Positions 1-8,656 of a stretch of 59,103 bases of DNA are shown here, piece after piece. A program made the position numbers and the translations under genes. The stretch's first letter is position 1; every line of letters begins with the position of its first letter. The notes under the pieces are model-generated. The model was given only the letters and a program-made list of their open reading frames with translations, was not told the origin of the DNA and made no database searches. The stretch spans positions 1-59,103 of the forward strand of contig CAZINW010000010.1 in assembly GCA_964540765.1 (NCBI GenBank), read 5' to 3'. The stretch is from CAZJLN01 sp964540765 (GTDB taxonomy: Bacteria > Chloroflexota > Anaerolineae > Anaerolineales > Anaerolineaceae).

Positions 1-1
1 T

Positions 2-61
2 CAGGTTGTTTGGCCCCCGGAAGGGGATGGTATTCGACTCGCGCCGAGGGCATTCTTCTAA
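2..61 (+). CDS. possible 3' end of an upstream gene
   Basis: A reading frame enters from the left edge and stops with TAA at 59-61, giving a tail ending IRLAPRAFF. The short stretch is protein-like but too small to assign. It could equally be chance; frame 1 is also open to about position 150. Confidence 0.25.
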   Translation, partial: QVVWPPEGDGIRLAPRAFF

Positions 62-93
62 CCACCAGCTTCTTTTCCCTAAACCCGCTGCAA

Positions 94-122
94 TTGACAC
101 ATCCCCATCAGGGTGTTAATAT
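94..122 (+). promoter_or_regulatory. sigma70-type promoter
   Basis: TTGACA at 94-99 and TAATAT at 117-122 are separated by exactly 17 bases. This is close to the bacterial housekeeping consensus and lies about 50 bases before the lipoprotein gene at 174, which also has a strong AAAGGAGG ribosome site. Confidence 0.75.
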
Positions 123-173
123 AAGGGTGTGGTTGCCCATACAAGTGTAGGCAGCCTCTAAAGGAGGTTCACC

Positions 174-1460
174 ATGATCAAAAAATCCTTCATCCTCTTA
201 ACAATGATCATTTTGCTTGTGCTCAGTGCGGGTTGTGATCAAACCCCAACCGCATCTCCAACAGCGAAAGAGCCAACCCCGAACATCACCGATTATCCAG
301 TCTCACAAGAGACAACCTATCCTGTGACTGAAGAGCCAGCCCAGAAGCCTACATCCGTCGCCACGCAATATCCGGTGGAAGAAACAGGCACGCCTGAACC
401 GACGCCAGGTGAGTCTGTAATGCTCCAGTCCATCAAAATGTTCCCCGACCTGCAGGGATGGGGACTGACTGGTCGCTATGACCTGCTGCACACCGAGGAT
501 GGGGGCATGAACTGGCGCAAAGTCACCCCATCTTCGCCCCAGATCCCTGAGGGCGAAAGTGGCCCTGGTCTTTCAACTGCCTATTGGGATGGTCAAACAG
601 CCTGGTACTTGCTTTCAGATTATGAGACCAGCACCCTCTTCCTCACAACGGATGCCGGACTTACCTGGAGCGAAACTGCCCTGGCCTTTCCCGGCGGGTC
701 CATGGACTTCCGGGATGCCAGCAACGGATATCTCTTGAGCAGCCTGGGGGTTGGAGCCGGCTCACAATACGTGGCGCTCTATCACACTGCTGACAGAGGT
801 CTCACCTGGGAACAGCGCTTCACGCACGAACCCGGGGTTGAAAAAGATCTCCCCAGCAGTGGGCTCAAGAGCGGTATCGCGTTTGTGGATGACACCAATG
901 GTTGGATTACAGGAAATGAGCCTGTAGAAGATTTCATTTACTTATTCCGAACCAGAAATGGTGGTATAAATTGGGAAGAGGCATCTTGTACAATGCCAGA
1001 TGAGGTAAGTGGAAGCTTCCTTGAGGCGCAGCCTCCCATATTTGTGGACGCCGTCACAGGCTTCCTGCCCATCCGCGCCTATGGGGCCGCTGAGCCTTAT
1101 CCCCTGCTTTTCTGCCGTACAACTGATGCCGGTGGGACCTGGACCTATGTTTCAACCATTCCAGTGGGGATATATCTGCCAGCCTACGATTTTAGTGACG
1201 CAAGCACTGGCTGGATCAGCAGCGGTGAAACTCTGTACATTACCACAGATGGCGCAAACACCTGGCAGGATCTGATCGCCAGCCTGCCTGCTGGTGAAAT
1301 GTTGCTTCAGGTTGACAGCATCAGCGCTGAGATCGCCTGGCTGCTGACTTCCCCGGACCCGGAGGATTACAGTGTGAAGCATCTTTATCAGACAGTGGAT
1401 GGTGGCGTCACCTGGGAGCGTCTGCCTGCGACCCTTGATGAGAGTGATGGCGGCGGATAA
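174..1460 (+). CDS. Asp-box (Ycf48/BNR-like) beta-propeller lipoprotein
   Basis: A 428-residue exported lipoprotein. Residues 1-20 form a hydrophobic signal ending in the lipobox LSAGC, with lipidated Cys21. A Thr/Pro/Glu-rich spacer covers about 22-80. The rest carries seven Asp-box-like repeats of the form T-x-D/N-G/A-G-x-T/N-W (for example TTDAGLTW, TVDGGVTW), spaced as in the Ycf48/photosystem-assembly and BNR/sortilin propeller families. Such propellers usually bind proteins or glycans; no catalytic residues are evident, so enzyme activity is not claimed. It is probably anchored outside the cytoplasmic membrane. It is monocistronic behind a consensus promoter and strong ribosome site. 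Function is unknown beyond the fold. Confidence 0.85.
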   Translation: MIKKSFILLTMIILLVLSAGCDQTPTASPTAKEPTPNITDYPVSQETTYPVTEEPAQKPTSVATQYPVEETGTPEPTPGESVMLQSIKMFPDLQGWGLTGRYDLLHTEDGGMNWRKVTPSSPQIPEGESGPGLSTAYWDGQTAWYLLSDYETSTLFLTTDAGLTWSETALAFPGGSMDFRDASNGYLLSSLGVGAGSQYVALYHTADRGLTWEQRFTHEPGVEKDLPSSGLKSGIAFVDDTNGWITGNEPVEDFIYLFRTRNGGINWEEASCTMPDEVSGSFLEAQPPIFVDAVTGFLPIRAYGAAEPYPLLFCRTTDAGGTWTYVSTIPVGIYLPAYDFSDASTGWISSGETLYITTDGANTWQDLIASLPAGEMLLQVDSISAEIAWLLTSPDPEDYSVKHLYQTVDGGVTWERLPATLDESDGGG

Positions 1461-1604
1461 GAGTGATCATGCTGTCAGGTAGGATCCAGAGACCGGGTTA
1501 TCTGCTGCCATATATGTGAATAGCTCTCATTGCTGCCTGCCGGAATTTATACAAAATTAAGATATAATTAATTGTCAATTGTTCTATTAGAAAAGGAGTT
1601 AATT

Positions 1605-1850
1605 ATGAATTGGTTAATATGGATATTGGTAGGTGCCATTGCAGGTTTTTTGGCGGATTGGGTGATCAAAGGCATCAATTTAGGCTTGTTAGGAAAGATC
1701 ATCATTGGTATCTTGGGCGGGCTCTTGGGCGGCTGGATATTTGGTCTGCTCGGCATAGTAATAGGCGGTGAGATCGTCAATGCTATCGTCGCTGCTTTTG
1801 TGGGCGCTGTGATCCTGCTGCTCATTCTGCGCTTGCTGCGACACAACTAA
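1605..1850 (+). CDS. GlsB/YeaQ/YmgE family small membrane protein
   Basis: An 81-residue, very hydrophobic protein with about three membrane segments and many glycines (ILGGLLGGWIFGLLG in the middle), as in the transglycosylase-associated/YeaQ-YmgE family, which is often stress-induced and of unknown mechanism. I start it at ATG 1605 because AAAAGGAG lies just upstream at 1591-1598; a TTG start at 1572 in the same frame has no such support. A TATAAT at 1563-1568 may be the -10 element, though no good -35 is seen. A strong terminator follows, so it is monocistronic. Confidence 0.8.
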   Translation: MNWLIWILVGAIAGFLADWVIKGINLGLLGKIIIGILGGLLGGWIFGLLGIVIGGEIVNAIVAAFVGAVILLLILRLLRHN

Positions 1851-1869
1851 TCTGGTAAGAACACTATCT

Positions 1870-1903
1870 AAAATGCCTTTGTTATTTCTGACAAAGGCAT
1901 TTT
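1870..1903 (+). terminator. intrinsic terminator
   Basis: A perfect 12-base inverted repeat (AAAATGCCTTTG at 1870-1881 with CAAAGGCATTTT at 1892-1903) with a 10-base loop. The A/T ends supply the U-tract on both strands. It closes the small membrane-protein gene. Confidence 0.85.
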
Positions 1904-2055
1904 GCGTTCATTCGCGCAGATTGTGCAAGTTTAAGCTGATTTTTATGAAAAGACCATACCTGGTTTAAAACATGCGACCGATAGGGTCTAAAGCTATTTA
2001 CAGTTCCATTAATAAAGCATGTATAATCATTTTTGTGAGATCAGGTAAAAAACTT

Positions 2056-2865
2056 ATGAAATTACGCTACTTGCTGCTGATGATGATCATGGGTTCAAGT
2101 CTTCTTTTGCCGGGGACTGTGCGTGCTCACCGGTCTGTTCAATCCGTTGAAGTTGAAGAAGCATTTCCCCTGGTCAGCAGGCTGCAGCAATTCGACCAAC
2201 TCTTTGCCGCATGGACCGACGAAACCTATATAATTGAACCCGGCGGGAATGCTAACAACAAGGTTGTTTACCTGACCTTTGATGATGGGCCTGATCCCCA
2301 ATGGACCCCGCTGGTTCTGGAGCAACTGGCACGTCACCATGCCAAAGCCACTTTTTTCGTGATTGGACGCAGCGCCAGGAGCGAACCCCAGACCATTTTG
2401 TCTGTAGCAGAAGCAGGGCAGATGATCGGCAACCATGCCTACAACCATATCAGCCTGGCTGACCTGGGTTGGACTGATTTTTACCTGGAACTGGGTGATA
2501 CGAACCAGGCGATCCGTGATGCCCTGGCAGATAAACCAGAACTCCTTACCCAGGTAGCAGAATGCATGCGTCCACCTTATGGAGAGGTGACTCCAGACGT
2601 GTATACCTTTGCCTACCGCATGCATTATGATGTCTCCTTTTGGAGCCTGGATACAATGGATTGGTCTGGGATCTCTGCAAAAGAGATTTTGGATACGGTT
2701 TTGCAGGGTGTGAAACCGGGCTCGATCATCTTGATGCATGATGGCCCCAAGGACCGGGGGGAAACGGTCAAAGGGTTGGGCTTGGTCCTGCATGAACTGA
2801 CCCTGAGAGGCTACTCCTTCCCGTCACTCTGTACCGCTGACGGTCAGGTGATCGCCTATCCCTGA
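2056..2865 (+). CDS. polysaccharide deacetylase (NodB/CE4 family), exported
   Basis: A 269-residue secreted deacetylase. With the start at ATG 2056 the protein begins with a classic signal peptide cleaved near TVRA-HR (residue 24); an upstream in-frame ATG at 1972 would bury the signal. CE4 motif 1, TFDDGPDP, is at 74-81 with catalytic/metal Asp76 and Asp77. Motif 2 HxxxH is HAYNH, giving metal ligands His127 and His131. RPPYGE (motif 3) and LMHDG (motif 5) follow. Family members remove acetyl groups from peptidoglycan GlcNAc/MurNAc, chitin or poly-GlcNAc outside the membrane; the substrate cannot be read from sequence. No coupled partner gene is present. Confidence 0.9.
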   Translation: MKLRYLLLMMIMGSSLLLPGTVRAHRSVQSVEVEEAFPLVSRLQQFDQLFAAWTDETYIIEPGGNANNKVVYLTFDDGPDPQWTPLVLEQLARHHAKATFFVIGRSARSEPQTILSVAEAGQMIGNHAYNHISLADLGWTDFYLELGDTNQAIRDALADKPELLTQVAECMRPPYGEVTPDVYTFAYRMHYDVSFWSLDTMDWSGISAKEILDTVLQGVKPGSIILMHDGPKDRGETVKGLGLVLHELTLRGYSFPSLCTADGQVIAYP

Positions 2866-2972
2866 GAGTATGACATTCCATCGACCGCATATGTTAATGT
2901 TTTGTAAAATTTTGGGATTTCCCATGAAGATACCCTTTCAAATTTGCAATAAATATGCTATAGTGATAGCGT

Positions 2973-3007
2973 TAGACGTTTGGGTGCCCCCCTCACCCAG
3001 GCGTCTA
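2973..3007 (+). other. perfect 14-bp RNA hairpin between genes
   Basis: TAGACGTTTGGGTG (2973-2986) pairs along its whole length with CACCCAGGCGTCTA (2994-3007), allowing two G-U pairs, around a seven-base C-rich loop. GCATTTTAAAT follows. It may be the deacetylase terminator with a poor U-tract, or a 5'-UTR structure of the methyltransferase gene that starts 35 bases downstream. Confidence 0.6.
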
Positions 3008-3041
3008 GCATTTTAAATCAACCATTCATGCTTTGTGAGAA

Positions 3042-3689
3042 ATGTTCCTAAAAAAGCTTAAATTCCAGATGTGCGAGTGTACCAACCCGGACTGTCATTT
3101 GCGCTTTCCGCTTGACCCGCTAACCCACAGCGGCAATTACTGCCCCCGCTGCGGTGCATTGGCAGAGCCGGTGGCACAGATCTTTGACGAGCATTCATGC
3201 ACCCCGGCTCTTAAGACAGGCTCGTTGCAACTCAAAGGTCTGTTGGATAACATCCGCAGCAGCCTAAATGTGGGCTCGATCTTTCGCATCGCAGATGGAG
3301 CAGGTCTGGCGCACCTCTACCTCTGTGGGATCACACCCAGCCCTGATGAAAATGGATCAATCGCCAAGACAGCGTTGGGCGCGCAAAACTCGATCGCATG
3401 GAGTCATCATCGTAACGCTCTTGACCTGGCTTTGGCATTGAAGGCGCAAGACGCAAAGTTGATTGCACTTGAATGTGCCCCCAATGCCTGCACTTTGTAC
3501 GACTTCGAGATGAACGCGCAAGAGGCTCAGCGTGTGGTATTGATTGTTGGGAGTGAGACCGCCGGCGTGGATCCAGCGTTATTGACGCTTTGTGAGCATG
3601 TCCTCGCCATCCCGATGCGCGGCGAGAAGGAATCCTTGAATGCAGCCGTCGCCTTTGGCATTGCCGCCTACTGGCTGACCCGTCCCTGA
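3042..3689 (+). CDS. SpoU/TrmH-family RNA 2'-O-methyltransferase with N-terminal zinc ribbon
   Basis: A 215-residue protein. Residues 11-37 contain Cys11/Cys13, Cys18 and a CPRC pair (34-37), an apparent zinc ribbon that probably binds RNA. The catalytic SPOUT domain follows. Motif 1 is around NIRSSLNVGSIFRIAD (70-85) with Arg72 and Asn76. Motif 2 is LIVGSETAGVDPAL (167-180). Motif 3, IPMRGEKESLNAAVAFGI (190-207), forms the SAM-binding trefoil knot. The family methylates ribose 2'-OH in tRNA or rRNA using S-adenosylmethionine in the cytoplasm. Which nucleotide is modified is not known. ATG 3069 is an alternative start that would keep the zinc ribbon. Confidence 0.85.
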   Translation: MFLKKLKFQMCECTNPDCHLRFPLDPLTHSGNYCPRCGALAEPVAQIFDEHSCTPALKTGSLQLKGLLDNIRSSLNVGSIFRIADGAGLAHLYLCGITPSPDENGSIAKTALGAQNSIAWSHHRNALDLALALKAQDAKLIALECAPNACTLYDFEMNAQEAQRVVLIVGSETAGVDPALLTLCEHVLAIPMRGEKESLNAAVAFGIAAYWLTRP

Positions 3690-3704
3690 TATCCATTGAA
3701 ACAA

Positions 3705-3730
3705 AAAGGCGAACAATGCCGTCCGCCTTT
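3705..3730. terminator. bidirectional terminator
   Basis: AAAGGCG (3705-3711) pairs with CGCCTTT (3724-3730) between the convergent methyltransferase and glgC genes. A- and T-rich ends let it serve both strands. Confidence 0.7.
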
Positions 3731-3759
3731 GCAATGCAGGTGAAAAGAGATTGGTCTGA

Positions 3760-5022
3760 TCAATCCCTGGGTCGGATGATGGTGCCGGGAGGGATAACCT
3801 TGTTTTTGGGAATGACAACGATCCCATCGCGCACCGCGTAAAGATAATGGTCCTGATTGACATCGGGCGGGAAGGGGCGAATGATGACGTTGTCACCAAT
3901 GCTGGCATTCTTGTCGATGATGGCACATTCAATATCGCAGTTGCTGCCAATACCAATGGGTGCATCATGGCGGTCGTCATAATAGTCTGCCCCCATTATG
4001 ATGGTGTCCTTGATGTGCGTCCGCGCCCTGATCTGGCTACGCAAACCTATCACAGAATGTTCAATATCCGCCTCTTCGATACGGCAGCCATCGGCAAGAA
4101 GCACATTTTTCATATTACAGGCATTCACACATGAACCGGGCAAAAAACGGGCATGTGTGTAGATTGGGTTGGCTTGATCAAACAGGTTGAACGCCGGACT
4201 GGATTCAGTCAATTCCAGGTTGGCTTCATAAAATGATCGGATGGTTCCAATATCCCGCCAGTAGCCGGTAAAGTCATAGCCGTAAACTTTGGCGCCCTGT
4301 CGAATGAAATAGGGGATGACCTCGCCGCCGAAGTCGTCCATTTTTTCATCCTGTGTGTTGAGGCTAAGGATGTCCACCAGTGTTTTAAGATTGAAAAGGT
4401 AGATACCCATTGAGCCAAGATAAGGCATTTCAGGGTCATCCCGGCTGACAAGGCTGGCAAGCTTCTGGGGGTCTTTCGGTTTTTCGGCAAAATCGCTGAT
4501 GCGATAGTCACTGTGGCGCTTGAGAATGCCAAAGCGGGATGCTTCAGTCTTTGGCACTGGCTGGACAGCCACGGTGATGTCCGCGCCCGTCTCCCAGTGG
4601 AATTCAGCCATCTTGGCGTAGTTCATGCGGTAGAGATGGTCACCCGCCAAAATGAGCACATACTTGCAGCGTGCTGATTGGATCTCCATGATCTGTTTGC
4701 GCACCGCATCTGCTGTCCCCTGGTACCATTCGGTGTGCTCCATGGTCTGTTCCGCCGCCCAGATTTGTACCCAGCCGTGGTGAAAGGAATCAAACACATA
4801 GGTGCGTGCAATGTGCCGGTTCAGCGAAACTGAGTTGAACTGGGTCAAGACGGCAATCCGGTAAATATTGGAGTTGATGCAATTGCTGATGGGAATATCG
4901 ATCAGGCGGTAATTACCAGCGATGGGAACCGCCGGTTTGGAACGCATGACCGTCAGGGGGAAGAGACGTTTTCCCTGACCGCCGCCGAGAATTACTGCTA
5001 AAACATCATTCATACCGGGCAT
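3760..5022 (-). CDS. glgC: glucose-1-phosphate adenylyltransferase
   Basis: A 420-residue ADP-glucose pyrophosphorylase, the first committed step of bacterial glycogen synthesis (ATP + glucose-1-P to ADP-glucose + PPi). The nucleotide-binding signature GGGQGKRL is at 13-20, followed by SKPAVPIAGNYRLIDIPISNCINS. The active-site segments WYQGTADAVRKQ and LAGDHLYRMNY are intact, as is the C-terminal left-handed beta-helix region with hexapeptide-like repeats (DTIIMGADYY, IDKNASIGDNVIIRP). Length is normal for GlgC. The start at 5022 follows an AAAGGG-type ribosome site; Met4 is an alternative. No other glycogen gene is adjacent, so it stands alone between recN and the convergent methyltransferase gene. 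Confidence 0.95.
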   Translation of the reverse strand: MPGMNDVLAVILGGGQGKRLFPLTVMRSKPAVPIAGNYRLIDIPISNCINSNIYRIAVLTQFNSVSLNRHIARTYVFDSFHHGWVQIWAAEQTMEHTEWYQGTADAVRKQIMEIQSARCKYVLILAGDHLYRMNYAKMAEFHWETGADITVAVQPVPKTEASRFGILKRHSDYRISDFAEKPKDPQKLASLVSRDDPEMPYLGSMGIYLFNLKTLVDILSLNTQDEKMDDFGGEVIPYFIRQGAKVYGYDFTGYWRDIGTIRSFYEANLELTESSPAFNLFDQANPIYTHARFLPGSCVNACNMKNVLLADGCRIEEADIEHSVIGLRSQIRARTHIKDTIIMGADYYDDRHDAPIGIGSNCDIECAIIDKNASIGDNVIIRPFPPDVNQDHYLYAVRDGIVVIPKNKVIPPGTIIRPRD

Positions 5023-5151
5023 ATTGACCTAACCCTTTCTGTGCACATAATAAACCCAATTAATATGATGCGCATGCGATCGAAAATTACCAATTGACAA
5101 CCAGGTTGTTAAGTTGCATGAAAATAATATATGAGGGCGCATTCACCCTGT

Positions 5152-6885
5152 TTAACTAATTTTACCCTTGCTTTGCGCAATCAGGGCAAGTATTTCCCTG
5201 GCGGATTGCAGTGTGCCGTCGCTGACGGGTCCCATCATCTGCGCCAGTTCCTTTTGACGCGTCTCTGCCGATAATTCCTCCACCACCGTCTGGGTGCGCC
5301 CATCCTCAACCACTTTGTTGACGTGGAAATGCTGGTCTCCATAGGCAGCCAGTTGCGGCAGGTGCGTCACGCACATCACCTGGTGCTGGTGCGCGAGCTG
5401 CCAGAGTTTCTCACCGACGGTCAAGCCGACCCTGCCGCCAATCCCCTGGTCAATCTCATCAAAGACAAGCACGGGGATCGCATCAGCGCTGGCAAGCACG
5501 TTCTTGAGCGCCAGCATCAGGCGGGAGGTTTCACCCCCTGAGGCGATCTTTACCAACGGTTTCAAACCCTCGCCAGGATTGGGTTCCACCAGGAATTCAG
5601 CCTGGTCAAACCCGCTGGCATCAAATGCCGCATGGCTGCCATCAGGCATCTTCACCCCCCCTGGCTGAAGCTTCAGACTCAGGTCCACCGCAAAGCGGGC
5701 ATTCAGCATGCTGAGGTCATTCAACTGCGCTTCCACCTCTACCGCAAGCACAAGGGCTGCTTTCCTTCTTTTATCTGAAAGAAGTAAACCTTTTTTAGTA
5801 ATCACTTCCGTTAACTCAGATAAATATGTCTCTAGATCACCTATCCTCTCTTCAACATGGTTGATATTATCCAACTCAACACGTGTGCGCTCCAGGAATG
5901 ACAAAACCTCGTCAATGCTGTTGCCAAATTTGCGTTTCAAACGATTGATCAGGTCTATGCGTTCTTCGATCTGATCCAACCGGCGTGGGTTGAACTCGAT
6001 TCCTTCAGCATAATGGCGCAGGTCATGGCTTAGGTCGGAAAGTGAACTCAACCCGGCATCCGCGCGCTCATACAGGGGTGCCACGCTGCCGTCAATGCGC
6101 TCAAGGTCAGCCAGGGCATTCACAACCTCTCCCAGCAGATCGGTGATGGGGGCAGCTTCAGGTGTGCCTTCGTCCAGCAACATCAGCGCCTGCTGACTTA
6201 AATTGCTTAAATTTTCCACATTGGAGAGGCGCGTGCGTTCCTGGTGCAATGCATCTTCTTCATCAGGTTGCAGCCGTGCGGCTTCGATCTCGTTGATCTG
6301 GTAGGTGAGCATGTCCGTGCGGCGGGCGGCATCCCTCTCAAGTTGGCGCAACTCCTCCAATTCTTTTTGCTGATTGCGGTATTCAGTGTAACTCTCACGA
6401 TAGTCTGTCAGCTCAGGGGCTGTGTCGGCATACTGGTCAAGCAGGTCAAGGTGGTTGCGCACTTTCAGCAGTGACAAATGCTCGGATTGCCCGTGAATGT
6501 CCACCAACAGCGCTCCCACCTCACGCTGCAGCGCCACGCTCACGCTGCGCCCATTGATACGGGCAATGTTGCGCCCTTCCAGGCGGATCTCGCGCGTCAA
6601 TGTGACGTAATCAGGCTCGTCCAACAGGGCTTCAGCCTCCAATAGGGCAGTCACTTTCTCTTTGACGCCTGCCTTCAGCTTAAAGGTGGCTTCCACAATG
6701 GCGCGCTCTTCGCCCGTACGGATCGAGGTGGCATCCACCCTGCCGCCCAGCACGGCTTCCAGAGCGTCCAGGATGATTGACTTGCCGGCGCCAGTCTCAC
6801 CGGTAAAGATCACCAAACCATCGTCAAGTGCCAGCGCCAGTTCGTGGATGATGGCAAAATTTTGTATGTGAAGTTCGCTCAGCAT
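5152..6885 (-). CDS. recN: DNA repair protein RecN
   Basis: A 577-residue SMC-like ATPase acting in double-strand break repair. The Walker A motif GETGAGKS is at 29-36. A long charged coiled-coil centre follows, then the ABC-type signature ASGGETSRLMLALK, Walker B VLVFDEIDQGIGGR and CVTHLPQLAAYGDQHF near the end, all diagnostic of RecN. I start at 6885 because MLSELHIQNF is the normal RecN N-terminus and GAGGGGA lies just upstream; the same frame is open 41 codons further up without family similarity. It is the last gene of a nadK - zinc-ribbon protein - recN operon, with 7 bases to the preceding gene. Confidence 0.95.
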   Translation of the reverse strand: MLSELHIQNFAIIHELALALDDGLVIFTGETGAGKSIILDALEAVLGGRVDATSIRTGEERAIVEATFKLKAGVKEKVTALLEAEALLDEPDYVTLTREIRLEGRNIARINGRSVSVALQREVGALLVDIHGQSEHLSLLKVRNHLDLLDQYADTAPELTDYRESYTEYRNQQKELEELRQLERDAARRTDMLTYQINEIEAARLQPDEEDALHQERTRLSNVENLSNLSQQALMLLDEGTPEAAPITDLLGEVVNALADLERIDGSVAPLYERADAGLSSLSDLSHDLRHYAEGIEFNPRRLDQIEERIDLINRLKRKFGNSIDEVLSFLERTRVELDNINHVEERIGDLETYLSELTEVITKKGLLLSDKRRKAALVLAVEVEAQLNDLSMLNARFAVDLSLKLQPGGVKMPDGSHAAFDASGFDQAEFLVEPNPGEGLKPLVKIASGGETSRLMLALKNVLASADAIPVLVFDEIDQGIGGRVGLTVGEKLWQLAHQHQVMCVTHLPQLAAYGDQHFHVNKVVEDGRTQTVVEELSAETRQKELAQMMGPVSDGTLQSAREILALIAQSKGKIS

Positions 6886-6892
6886 GTTCCCC

Positions 6893-7411
6893 TCAACGCA
6901 GCCACATGCCGGAAATTTGATAATAAGCAGATGTGGCGCACAGGGCGGTAAAGGCCACCCGCCAGATAAGCGACAGCAGGAGACCGAACCCGCCTTGCAG
7001 CAGACCAAGCAAAGGGATCAGCACGAATGGCAGGCTGCCAAGGATGCTTCCCCACAGCACCATTTTGAAGACGAGTTTGCTGCGCCTTTTATGCACTGCC
7101 CAACGCACAACCGTTGCAATCAGCGTCCCGACTGCCGGTGCCAGCAGCACGGTAAAGAAACCGATCAGGGATGAAAGCCAGGCGCCTGCAAACGCAATCA
7201 CGGCAGAAATGATGAATGCCACGAAGGCATCCAGCGGTCTGGCGCTATCAAAGACCTTTTGCTGGCTGCGTACACAGTTCTTGCAGCGGTAGCCGGTGGG
7301 GGTGAGGACAGCTGTCTCCGGGGTGATGGGGGTGCCGCAGCGATTGCAGCGCAGCGTGATCTCCTCGTCCATATTGAAGGTTTCGTTGTTGTGGTTTAAT
7401 TCATGCGTCAT
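6893..7411 (-). CDS. zinc-ribbon membrane protein, uncharacterised
   Basis: A 172-residue protein with an N-terminal zinc ribbon (CNRCG at about 22-26 and CKNC about 20 residues on) followed by four hydrophobic segments. The architecture is a cytoplasmic metal-binding head on a small integral membrane protein. The gene overlaps the end of nadK by 11 bases when started at 7411; Met14 (7372) is an alternative that removes the overlap. It sits between nadK and recN in one operon. I do not recognise a functional family, so no role is assigned. Confidence 0.7.
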   Translation of the reverse strand: MTHELNHNNETFNMDEEITLRCNRCGTPITPETAVLTPTGYRCKNCVRSQQKVFDSARPLDAFVAFIISAVIAFAGAWLSSLIGFFTVLLAPAVGTLIATVVRWAVHKRRSKLVFKMVLWGSILGSLPFVLIPLLGLLQGGFGLLLSLIWRVAFTALCATSAYYQISGMWLR

Positions 7412-8282
7412 TTTTCGTCTTTATCACCGGATTGTTTTCCATATAGGAGGTCAGGTTCTTGTAAAAATAGGCAGGATCCTGGAAGCGCACCATTTTCAAG
7501 GATTTCTGGTTGGCGGTCACTTGCAACAGGTCCCCGTTATGCATCGGGATGGAGTCATGCCCATCCACGCTGAAGACAGCTTCATGGCTGGTTTGCACGT
7601 GGATGCAAACAGAAGCGCCTTCCGCCAGGATCACAGCCCTGTCAAGCGAGAGATGGGGCGCAATCGGTATCAGCAACACGTTGCGCAGCTCGGGCGGCAG
7701 GATTGGTCCCCCAACTGCCAGGGCATATGCGGTTGAGCCGGTGGCGGTGGCGGTGATCAAGCCATCTGCAATATAGCTGGTGAGATAGCCTTCGTTGATC
7801 TCCACTTTCACTTCGATCGGGCGTACATATTGCCCGCGGCAGACCACCAGTTCGTTGATCACATCCCAATTGCCCGCCAAACTGCCGCTTTGCTTGAAAT
7901 TCACCCTGAGCATCATGCGTTTTTCCAGGCGGTACTCGCCCGAGATCAGGCGGGGGAGACTATCGCGCCAGTTCTCAGCGCCGAGCTCCGCCAGGAAGCC
8001 AAACCTGCCGGCATTGATCCCCAGTAGGGGGATATCCTGCGGGGCACACAGGTGACCTGCCCGCAGCATGGTGCCATCCCCGCCCAGCGCGATCAAAAGA
8101 TCAAACCCTGACAGGTCCAGGGTGTCCCCATCTGCATCAAAATTCATTTGATTTTTTTCCACGCAGGCACTTAGCGACAGCAGGAACTGGCTGACTTCAT
8201 CTGAAAGCTGGCAGGCTTTGGGTATGGCGGCGTTGGCGAGCACCATGATCCGTTCAGGGCATTTTTGTTGGGTTGTCATCAT
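7401..8282 (-). CDS. nadK: NAD kinase
   Basis: A 293-residue ATP (or polyphosphate)-dependent NAD kinase producing NADP. The diagnostic GGDG motif is at 67-70 in LLIALGGDGTMLRAG, followed by LGINAGRFGFLAEL. The second conserved region is ATATGSTAYALAVGGPI with the usual Gly-rich NAD site. The pairing of nadK with recN in one transcription unit is widespread among bacteria. The first gene of the operon; the first Met, Met2 and Met13 are all possible starts. Confidence 0.95.
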   Translation of the reverse strand: MMTTQQKCPERIMVLANAAIPKACQLSDEVSQFLLSLSACVEKNQMNFDADGDTLDLSGFDLLIALGGDGTMLRAGHLCAPQDIPLLGINAGRFGFLAELGAENWRDSLPRLISGEYRLEKRMMLRVNFKQSGSLAGNWDVINELVVCRGQYVRPIEVKVEINEGYLTSYIADGLITATATGSTAYALAVGGPILPPELRNVLLIPIAPHLSLDRAVILAEGASVCIHVQTSHEAVFSVDGHDSIPMHNGDLLQVTANQKSLKMVRFQDPAYFYKNLTSYMENNPVIKTKNDA

Positions 8283-8656
8283 CCCCTAATTATAGCTGTA
8301 AATTGAACAGCGCCAGCAAGTAGGTGGGGTGGAGGGCAGGGCAATCGCAAACTCAAAGAAAGAGGGAGATGGATTTCCTTTTACTCAAAGAATTTAATAT
8401 TTCATGGGACAAATCCACTCATATAACGACAATAAATCTATCAAGGTGGGGGCAAGTCATAAAGGTTTCAGACTTTGCGCTTCCCCTGGGGTGGAGGGCT
8501 ACCAATGTGACATTATCAGCTATGAGCTATCGGCTATGAGCTTTCTTTGAGCTTTCAGCTAATATGGTAGCATAAACCAGAAACCAATCCTGAGTAACGG
8601 GTTTGAATCAGGTACAATCATGCAAGACAAAAAAATACATCGCCCAGGAGGCTATC
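8283..8656. other. 374-base intergenic region with repeats
   Basis: No convincing gene. A 71-codon plus-strand frame (8324-8539) runs through repeated DNA and lacks similarity or a ribosome site. The 13-mer TGGGGTGGAGGGC occurs at 8325-8337 and again at 8487-8499. The heptad repeat at 8519-8564 is listed separately. The promoters of the divergent nadK and PLP-enzyme genes must lie here, but I see no clean -35/-10 pair. Confidence 0.5.
8519..8564 (+). repeat. degenerate heptanucleotide repeat (GCTWTSR)
   Basis: Consecutive seven-base units GCTATGA, GCTATCG, GCTATGA, GCTTTCT, then GCTTTCA and GCTAATA after a four-base slip. The same heptad family occurs in opposite orientation at 9893-9914, so the PLP-enzyme gene is bracketed by inverted copies. 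Confidence 0.7.

Noticed and set aside
20..80. tmRNA- or tRNA-like text (GGGGATGG...TTCGAC, ACCACCA)
   Set aside because: No matching acceptor or T-stem pairs; the following 100 bases are a normal promoter and lipoprotein gene.
5094..5112. Palindrome TTGACAACC-A-GGTTGTTAA between glgC and recN
   Set aside because: Looks like an operator, but neither strand has a matching -10 at the right distance and the mismatch breaks symmetry.
8324..8539. 71-codon frame before the methionine lyase-like gene
   Set aside because: No ribosome site, no recognisable similarity, and it runs into the heptad repeat.
8511..8570. CRISPR-like short repeats
   Set aside because: Heptads are contiguous with no spacers and no cas genes occur anywhere in the window.
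8570..8656. SAM riboswitch expected before a Met/Cys metabolism gene
   Set aside because: No conserved SAM-I core or terminator structure; only a normal ribosome site is seen.
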